Positions 55,556-64,000 of a stretch of DNA of 64,000 nt are shown piece by piece. Origin of the DNA: Leptoclinus maculatus. Its lineage: Eukaryota > Chordata > Actinopteri > Perciformes > Stichaeidae. Numbering within the stretch: the stretch's first letter is position 1; each line of letters begins with the position of its first letter. The position numbers and the translations under genes are program-made. The stretch lies in contig JAVDOI010000004.1 in the NCBI GenBank assembly GCA_032191485.1, positions 21,262,943-21,326,942 on the forward strand, given 5' to 3'. The notes below the pieces were generated by a model. It was not told the DNA's origin and made no database searches. It saw nothing but the letters and a program-made list of their open reading frames with translations.

Positions 55556-57314
55556 AGGAGGAGAAGAATAAAGTCATCCAGCGTCGGTGTGACGGACCGA
55601 CTGTGCCTGCAGACGAACCAGACGCTGAATCATAGTTCATGTGTTCATCGCCTCAAACATCGACAGCAGTTCTTTCTCACCGTCTTTTTCTTCATAGTAA
55701 TTTTTTGTTCTTTTAACGTACATTTTTTAAATCCTGTTTATGCTGAGTGTTCATTGGTCCATTGCTCTGTGGAGCCCTGATGTCACAGCGTTCTGACCCC
55801 CTTCTGCTGACAGATGACGGGCGATGCAATAAGTTATCCTGAGTCGTGCTAAATTTAACAATAACTCAGCATGTGAGGATGAAACCTGATCAAACACTTT
55901 AGTGTTTCATTAGACGGCTGGCTGAGAGAAGGTGGAGACGGTACAAACTTACAACAGGGCCCTGACTGTTAAAATCACACCGACTGTCAGCTCAGCTCAG
56001 GCAATAGTGTCTAAAACACACAGCGGTTCATGTGTCACTTTAGTTTTCTTTAGTTAGACTCAAATGTAAAAGGTCAAGAGTTATTTTGAAAAACGTTAAT
56101 TTTTCTCACATTTTCTGTAAGATCTTATTGACACGATGGCAGTTAAGGAATTTACCAGAAAAAAGGAGTTGGCATTATTTACGTTTCTGCAAACTACGGA
56201 AAGGTTTAACGTCGACGTTTTTGCATTCTGTCAGAGGAGTTGGTGGAAAGATCAAAACACACCAGTCAACGTTCACGTTAGACAGGCTGTTAAAATACAG
56301 CGTTTTGTAGCTAAACCTGTGAAAATGAATGGGCTGTTATTTGTAGATATCCCAGATAATCCATGTCATCATGAACCAGCAGTGGTGGGCCGTGCATTTT
56401 ATACCTGGGCCTTCAGTGCTGTCCTACTACAGTTGAACCACCTCCTAATAACCTCATTATGTCGCCACAGCTACGGTTATTTGTTTCTAGGGGTCTAACA
56501 ATACACATATTCGTATTAAACCGTTCGGTACGAGGCTTACGAACCGAACAATACGTTTGAATAATACTAGTGCATTTGAAAAATGCAGAAGCTTAAATTG
56601 TGGGAAATATAATGTTTTCGGTGGACTTTGCTCAAACTGGCAACATGCTGTCTGACACTTCCACCCCGGAAACAAAACATTGTACCCTGGTGAGGGGTGT
56701 GTGTTCTGGGAGGCTATGCTAAACTAGCTTAGCAGGAAAACCAACACGCTACACTCTCCCCGCAGCATTTAGCTGTTCCTACTGATTCAAACAGGGCTAA
56801 AGCAATCGCCACACAATCCCCATTTGTCCAGACCATTATTCTTGCTTTGTAAAAGAAAACAAAACCCCAAACAGAAAATAAAATGTCCGACAGTAACCCC
56901 ACGATGACGGGATGCTTTGTCATTAACGGACAATGCATATAGTCAAAATCAATGTAATCAACACAATGACAAGAACAAACTCACAAGAACCAGTCACAGA
57001 TATTTATATGACAACAAAGCATGACAAATCAACCCAGCAACACTGCAGCGCTAAAACACTTATTCATCCGCACACTGAAGAGCACGAGCCATTCAAATAT
57101 TATTCACATCAGAGGGAACAATATAAAAACGACACCATAGACAAATTAACACAGTAGTAACGCTACTGCAGATGTAAAAACAAAGCAGTTCACTTACCAC
57201 AGCTGCCTTCACTTAAAGACAAAGTCCATCCTCCTTTCTTTGATTACAAAGAGTTTAATACCGCGGTTGTACAGAACATCGGTGCGGTTCAGTTCCAGTA
57301 AGAGGTCCTCCTGT

Positions 57315-57760
57315 TTATCATCTTTATTAAACCTAACTAAGTATTTAATCATCTTTATTAAACATAACTAAGTATTTAATCATCTTTATTAAACATAACT
57401 AAGTATTTCATCATCTTTATTAAACATAACTAAGTATTTTATCATCTTCATTAAACATAACTAAGTATTTTATCATCTTTATTAAACCTAACTAAGTATT
57501 TAATCATCTTTATTAAACATAACTAAGTATTTCATCATCTTTATTAAACATAACTAAGTATTTCATCATCTTTATTAAACATAACTAAGTATTTAATCAT
57601 CTTTAATGAACATAACTAAGTATTTCATCATCTTTATTAAACATTACTAAGTATTTCATCATCTTTATTAAACATAACTAAGTATTTAATCATCTTTAAT
57701 AAACATAACTAAGTATTTCATCATCTTTATTAAACATAACTAAGTATTTCATCATTGCTT
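57315..57760. repeat. 31-bp minisatellite, ~14 copies
   Basis: Units of ~31 bp beginning CATCTTTATTAAACATAACT and continuing AAGTATTTCAT or AAGTATTTAAT, over ~445 bp. Confidence 0.93.
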
Positions 57761-58279
57761 TATGTTAATAACTTTACATTAAAGGTCTGCTCAGGCCGGT
57801 TGTGTATCTACGGTAGTTATGTTACGTTCTTATCTTCTTATTTGAACACAAGCCATGAATTATTTTTCTAAAGTTAACAAGTTGTTTCGTTGCACGTAGC
57901 ATTGTGCGTTTCTACGAGGCTGATATGAAACGTGTTTTTGGTTCAGAAACATTAAACATATTCATAGTTTGCAGAAACATACAATGCCAACTATTTTTTT
58001 TTAGCGACTGGGTTGTGATTTACAATAATAATAATATGGTTGTTAAGGTAATGTGGTTAAATAAAAAGTGTAGTTTGCAGTAGGTGTGCAGGTGTTACCT
58101 TTGATTTACAGGGCTTACATGGAACATTCATGAATATTCATGAATCCCCATGATGCTTTATTTACTGTAGCAAAATGACAGATTTTCCATCTGAAGTGTA
58201 AAAAGCTTCACCGTCATGTTTGCTGATGATCTGTCATCATGTTTGTCTCCACATTATTCCGTTTTATCTTTGGGTAAAC

Positions 58280-58348
58280 AGGAGGGATTTGAACCCAGGC
58301 CAGTATAGGCATGTGGCTCCAGAATTAACCAGTGAACCGGCTCTGGGC
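58280..58348 (-). repeat. tRNA-like sequence, possible SINE head
   Basis: On the reverse strand GCCGGTTCACTGGTTAATTC resembles an A box. GGGTTCAAATCCC, ~45 bp further on, is a near-perfect B box. The acceptor stem cannot be completed, so this is more likely a tRNA-derived SINE or pseudogene than a working tRNA. Confidence 0.35.
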
Positions 58349-60844
58349 ACCGTGTCGGCAGGACTTATGCATATGGGGGGGCAGACATGTGGACCTGAAC
58401 CCGGTCCGTCTGTCTCTGATGTGCTGTGTGGATCCCTTGTAAACTGACAGAAGTTCAGAAGTTATTGGCATTTTTTTGGTGACTTGAAGTACAAACATTG
58501 CATCGATTCAAAGTCCACATTCATGAGTATTATTGTGATGAAACAAGCCAAAGATATTTCAGTTTCAGTTTATTCTCTGATGGTTTGGATCATGTTTGTG
58601 TTTTGGGGTCACAGCTTTAGTTTCTATGTATTCTTTGGATTATTAGCCGAGAAGATGTTTTTTTGTTATTAGCCACTTTATCCACTGTTGTGTTATTTGT
58701 CTCACTAACAGATACTGAAGAGGACTTTGACGATTGTCTCATTCTGTAGTTAAACAAGCTGTATTTCAACAGTGCTGAATGATATTTGTGTTGACATGTA
58801 TCATCTCCTAATCTAACTGTAAACTCAATACTCAACTGTGCACTTCTTCTGCTTTGTGTTTTCATGTGTGACATATAAGATGGAGAAGTCAGTGTCCTGT
58901 TAGTGGGGTTGAGTTTATCTCTTTTGGCTGCAGCATCTACAATCCGGTGATGATGCTTGTGCTATTTTCATACCTGTTTCTTTTTGGAATAAAGTTTCTT
59001 TATGTAAAACATTGCAGTCAATGTATCACTTTAAATGTCTTTTGTTTATTCAAAGTGAAGCTTTTTTTTTTTTGAGTAGGACTAAATGATTTTATTCAAA
59101 GATGTTTCTCCAGCTGTTTTTGTTTAAATCAATTTAAATCAGATTGAGAAACATTATGGCACATTTTAAACTGTTAACGACCCGCAACAAAAAGACAAAA
59201 TGGCCGCCATTTTCCAAAGTTGAGCAAAACTTTCTAAAGCAGATATTTGTTGCAGACCAGTGAGAGAAACAAATTCAATTAAAGCTGCTTCATATTCTGA
59301 GTGTCCAGTTATGTCCTCATGCTAAAGGACTCACACTTTATCAGAACTCCTTTTATTCAGCTGTTCTATTCTGACCGGCTGCTGACTCACTCATTGCTCT
59401 TCACGGATGAACTCAGCTGAGAGCATCGCCGACCTCCAGATGTTACTCTGGAGGGAAACAGTTTGCTCACTTTCATTGTTTTTGGATGGAGACTACCGAT
59501 AGACTGCTACATGTCAGACAGCTTGGTGAGTCTAATTATGTTTTTTGGAAAGATTTTATGAATTGTCTTATGTGTTTTATGACACATGTGTCAAATATTT
59601 GGGACAGAGGTTCTCAAAGTTCTTGGGATTGTAACACTAATCAAACATATAATTACTACTATTTGTTGTCTTCTGCCATTGAAACTATTTATACTCCAAA
59701 AGGTTTTAACCTAAATCCATCAAAACTGTTTCATAGTGATGAACGGAAACAATTTGAATCCTGTTAATACCACTTCTATACTTTTAATGGAGGGTTGCTT
59801 TATTCAAACTGCATTTGGACTTAGCTCGACTTATCTTTTATACTTTTCAAGTAATTGATCTTTAATGCTTTTAGAACATGGAGGTGTGATAATCATGAGC
59901 AGGAAGAGCTTCACTAACTGATCTCTCTGACTCCACCCATTGATTCCTTCGGTCTCTCTGTGGAGCAGAAGAAGAGATGCAGCCGTGTGATGAAGCTGCA
60001 GAATAAACCCAAAAACAAAAGTAAGTCCGTCTCATTCATAGATGTCGGTCATCTTCTTAACCGCCTGCTCGCCACTACCAAATTGTCAGTTGCCTCGGTA
60101 ACCGTATTCTTTTTTTTATACATTAGGAAGTGTGACTGCAGATCTGGGGGGGGGGGGGGGTCTGACTCCGGCCTTGACAACATGTTGCCTTTTGTCCTTT
60201 TTAAAGCAATTCTTCCTCCCGTTGTTCACTCATTCTACTTCACTCAGCAAGAAACACCTGAGAACTGTACAAGAGGATGAGCTGTGAACATTTTACAAAC
60301 AAAACAAAAGGTGTCTTTGATTCAAACTTACATTCTGATGAAGGTCGAAGCCGAGCAAAGTAAAAACTAACTGAAGTGTTATAAAGTATTATATTAGCGT
60401 TTCAGTATCTTGGTGCATTTTCAATGTTCTGTACAAATTGTGAGTTCTGAAAATAAATTAATTTCTTTCTGGCTTTAACGGTAGATTGGATCGGTTCGGA
60501 TCAGTGAGGAGGCCGGACAGTCCGACCTCCTGTCCCACTGAGACGTCAGATCATCAGGACACGTATCTGCTTGCTCAGCAGTATCTTTTCACGCTCACTG
60601 AAAGTCCTCTAACACAAGGACATTGATTTTAGAGGATTAGTTAAGCACATTTGGAGAAATACTCTTATTCTCTTGCTTGTCGTGAGTTAAATGAGAAGAG
60701 CTTTACCTAAGAGAGAGGTACCGGTCTTCTCATCTAACCCTCAGCAAGAAAACGAATAAGCATGTTTCACAAATTGTGAACTATTGCTTTAAAATCTTCT
60801 TTTACATTTGATAAAAAAGTCACCTCAGCATATCAATAGTTACC

Positions 60845-62470
60845 CATCCAGTATCTATCATCTTTTCTGCTTATCCGGGGCAGCAGGCTTATCAGGGGGT
60901 TCTAGACATCACTTTCACAAGCAACATTTTTCCAACTCTTAATAATGAACTCTGAAGATCCGAAGGCCGGGCGAGATGTATGATCTCTCCAGCGTGTCTT
61001 ACTAGATAGACTTTCCCAGAAAACCTTTAAGGGAGGCGTCCAGGAAGATCCTGATCAGATGCTTGTATCCGCAATCTCATTATTTTGTTCACTACCCAAA
61101 GCTCATGACCATAGGTGAGGGTCTGAACGTAGATGGACTGCTGAATCAAGAGCTTTGTTTTCACACTGCTGCCTTCGCACCGTCCAACTCACGCTCCGTT
61201 TTACACTCACTCGTGAAAAAGACCTTGAGATACTCCGTTGCTTGGGGCAGTGACTCATTTCCAACCCGGAGGGCGCAATCCTGCGTTCTCCGGCAGAGAA
61301 CCATGGCCTCAGACTTGGTTGTACTGAATCTCACCTGTGGGGATGATAACCCTGACCCTAACTCATGCCAATGGTAAGGTCTGATGGAGCCAATAGGACT
61401 ACATTATCTGCAAAGAGCAGAGACGCAACTCTGAGGTCCCCAAACCGGACGCTCTTAAGATCCTGTCCATTAAAATCACAAACAGAATCGGCAACAAGGG
61501 ACAACCCTGTTGGACGCCAACACCCACTGGAAATGTGTTTAACAAGTATAACGACACAGCTCTCACTTTGGCAATACAAGGATCGGACGGCTCGTAACAA
61601 CGACCCACGGTACCCCATATTCCCGCAGTACCTCCCACAGGACTCCCCATGGATTGGCAAACTCCCATAACCCCTTCAACAGCCCTGCAAATACAAAGCT
61701 ATAGAGTCCCCAATTGGCGCCCCTACCTGGAGACAAAGACACTCCAAGAAGGCCCGGGTACTCCGAGCGGCTTTTCGATGCATGAGCGCAAACAAGAGTC
61801 AGAGACTTCCTCTGTGCGACCGCCGCTACACTCGCCCGGCGCCTCTCACCCTGGGCAACCCGGAATAAAAGCTATAGAGTGCTTCCCCTCTCCAGGAGTT
61901 TGGTTACAGATGGTAAATGGATGGTAAATTGACTTGTACTTGTATAGCGCTTTTTTAGTCTTCAGACCACTCAAAGTGCTTTAACACTACATGTCATCAT
62001 TCACCCATTCACACCCATTCGTACACTGATGGCAGGGGCTACGATGCAAGGGACTAACTAACCCATTCATACCCCCCCACACACACCAAAGGCACAGCTT
62101 TCGGGAGCAATTTGGGGTTTTTGCCCAAGGACACATCAACATGGACTGTAGGAGTCGGGGATCGAATCGCTCTACTTTGGAGCCACAGCTGCCCTGAACA
62201 CATGAGGTGAGCTATCTAGTTGATACCGCACCATCTCCCGCACCAGCTCCGGTTCCTTCCCTGCAGGTCCTTCGTCCCTACTCTGCGATGCCAGGGGACG
62301 GCCCGCCAAGGTCCCCACCTTTGCCTTTTGCCCGGCTTGCAATGCACCCAAACCCCAATGCCTATCCCTGAGAGTGGTGGGTCCACAGGGCGGCACTCAC
62401 CAGCGAACTCCCCTCCCAGGTGTGGCCCGAGAAGGAGGTCCCGGTTACCTTTTCCTGGTGAAGTTTTTGG
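60845..62470 (-). pseudogene. decayed non-LTR retrotransposon
   Basis: On the reverse strand, two frames between 61350 and 61668 alternate. One encodes GYRGSLLRAVRSLY and VRFGDLRVASLLFADN; the other encodes VGVQQGCPLLPILFVILMDR between them. These are consecutive reverse transcriptase blocks broken by frameshifts, with the FADD box changed to FADN. The sequence to the left (60845-61345, with CTTATCCGGGGCAGCAG and AAAGCTCATGACCATAGGTG) fits the 3' part of an abundant fish LINE. 62215-62470 may be a rearranged 5' part. It cannot be functional. Confidence 0.75.
61912..62215 (+). repeat. common teleost interspersed repeat (TATAGCGCTTTT type)
   Basis: GGTAAATTGACTTGTACTTG, TATAGCGCTTTTTTAGTC, CATTCACCCATTCACACCC, TTTCGGGAGCAATTTGGGGT and GTCGGGGATCGAATC appear in the order of a very abundant fish repeat. 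It seems to sit within the LINE relic. Confidence 0.75.
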
Positions 62471-64000
62471 CCTATTTATATAGGGTCAGTGACACTTTAT
62501 CAATAGTTAAAGACTTCATTACATGATTTTACAATTTACTTTTTTTTAATGCAAATTGGCAAAGGAGCTCCTGGTGGTGTTTTTATTTCTGTCTCACTTT
62601 TAGATATATCTCCATCAGATTGTTTGAATAACCAAAAGAAACAAAGTTCGGCCAAAGGAGTCTAAAGTTAAACCCTGCATGGATCATAACTTCAACATTC
62701 ACACTCATTCTCCATTTCATCATGCGCACAATGCCTATGATAAGAAATCCAATTAAGTCGATGCTACACAGTCTTATTTCCCATTTTGCAATCATCTCGT
62801 ACATGTCTATAAACAATGAGCCATTGAAAGTGTAATACATTTTGTGTCAGATATGCAAATGCCCTATTATTAGGAGGATAGAACGGTAACAAGGCGAGTG
62901 AGTTTTGATCGGCTGCGATGACAACTGCGGTTGAACCAGGAAGAGACATTGCAGCTTTGACTCTGTGAAACCTCTTGTCTGCTGCTTTGAAAAGAAAATA
63001 ATAGGCCTTTGACGGCTCCTGTTTGAATGGTTTGTGCTGTGTCAGATAATGATCGCAAGTAACTTGAACATAGTGGAGCTCAGCTCAGTCTGAATCCGGA
63101 GCGTGAAGCCTTTGTGCTTTAGAGGTCAGACAGTTTGTAGGTTCGGGATCCACCAGGTGATCTGCCTGGTTAAACTCGCTAATCAGCTGCTTTAACAGTC
63201 AAATAGAAGTAATGCCCGCCGTGTCTCGACCCTCCATGGCAGCCGGCTTTATACTGTGCCGGATCACTGCACCCAGTGGTCTTCCAGAAATCCTCTGTAA
63301 CTGCTCCTCCAAGCAAAGTTTAAACATTTATATGTCTAATCACATTACATATGCAATATGTAATAACAGATTTACCATTGGTGGTAATTCTGGAATTCTG
63401 GAACTTCTTTGGGATTTGGGATCTGCACAAAAACAGTGGCAAAGTGCCAGTTAATATAGTAGACTCTCCATACATCACTGTATACCGTCGGTTTTATTTA
63501 CATGAACACAAGAAGACAGAATAGAATTTACTTAAGCAATGATTCTGCTGTAAATCCCAAAACACTGAGCAACAGGTCAGAAAGATTCGTTCTTGGTTTC
63601 ACTTAAATAAAAAGTTCTCTACATGCAATGTGTTTCACTGAAGACCTGCTCAGACTATAATAATGCATTATTCCTTATGCTGTAGCATCACGAATCTCTG
63701 TGCAGCTTGTTCAGCACATGATGCCTCTGTGAAAACACTGCTTTCTAAGTATAGCTTAAAGTTCACTGTTATCCAGACACTGCACAATATAGTCATTTAT
63801 TTTTGTCACATTATCTTCCCGAACATGTGCAGCTGCGCCACTTGAAAAGGATCGATGCGTCTACCCGAAGATGTGAACTGGATTTCACTTAATGACTAAA
63901 CAACTTCTCCTTTTCCTCCTTTTATATTGGTTCAGCATAATAGTTTGTTCAGTCACTAAACCATTAAGGTGAAAAACCTTTAAATAGTAAAAACTGAGAA

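Larger units (their letters stand above)
52437..64000. other. downstream intergenic region
   Basis: About 11.6 kb without a gene I can support. It holds a nested repeat block (53016-54060), a (TAATTAT)n array (55495-55555), repeat-like sequence at 54890-55150 and 56480-57300, a 31-bp minisatellite (57315-57760), a tRNA-like SINE candidate (58280-58348), a possible 3' terminal exon with AATAAA (58711-58994), a possible small splice-flanked segment (59486-60020), a decayed LINE (60845-62470) and unique-looking sequence (52600-52960, 62580-63060). I recognise nothing in 54070-54880, 55560-56480, 57770-58270, 59040-59480, 60020-60640 or 63060-64000. Confidence 0.7.

Noticed and set aside
56136..56498. 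120-codon frame starting MAVKEFTRKKELALF
   Set aside because: No known domain, no splice context, and ordinary length for chance; not supported.
58280..58348. Functional tRNA gene on the - strand
   Set aside because: The B box is good, but the acceptor stem and anticodon arm do not form; treated as a SINE or pseudogene.

Overview
The window is vertebrate nuclear DNA, almost certainly from a ray-finned fish and probably a percomorph teleost. It has long introns with GT-AG sites, no prokaryotic gene packing, many microsatellites and minisatellites, and several interspersed repeat families typical of teleosts (L2-, Rex1/CR1- and other non-LTR relics, short inverted-repeat elements). The species call is inference. 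The gene content is seen directly.

Two genes are supported, both on the + strand and head to tail. The first is the 3' end of a GABA-A receptor alpha subunit, best matched to gabra5 (three exons, 144-2939; its 5' exons lie upstream of the window). The second is a complete GABA-A receptor gamma subunit, best matched to gabrg3 (nine coding exons, 14562-52377, 448 codons). Its exon sizes of 68, 221, 83, 138 and 153 bp and its intron phases are the conserved ones of the family. An alpha gene followed by a gamma gene in the same direction is the normal vertebrate GABA-A cluster order. The products are pentameric ligand-gated chloride channel subunits; alpha5- and gamma-containing receptors act at synaptic and extrasynaptic neuronal membranes.

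Layout: 1-2939 gabra5 3' end, with an 18-bp minisatellite and about 85 copies of AAAAT in its last intron. 2940-14225 intergenic, with a short inverted-repeat element, a hAT-like element carrying its own 50-bp minisatellite, and 2.1 kb of 15-bp satellite. 14226-14561 repeat-bearing 5' flank of gabrg3. 14562-52377 gabrg3, with a 2.3-kb 48/37-bp minisatellite in intron 2, further minisatellites and LINE fragments in intron 3, a 413-bp tandem duplication in intron 7, and a 609-bp pyrimidine-tract intron 8 that is open in frame. 52378-64000 downstream intergenic DNA with repeats, a decayed LINE and no convincing further gene.

No operon, CRISPR array, rRNA or intact mobile-element gene is present, and nothing amounts to a wholly new system. 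The most unusual items are the stop-free in-frame pyrimidine intron of gabrg3, the higher-order minisatellites, and the inverted-repeat element family that carries an internal tandem array. Nearly all long open frames here are by-products of tandem repeats whose unit length is a multiple of three.
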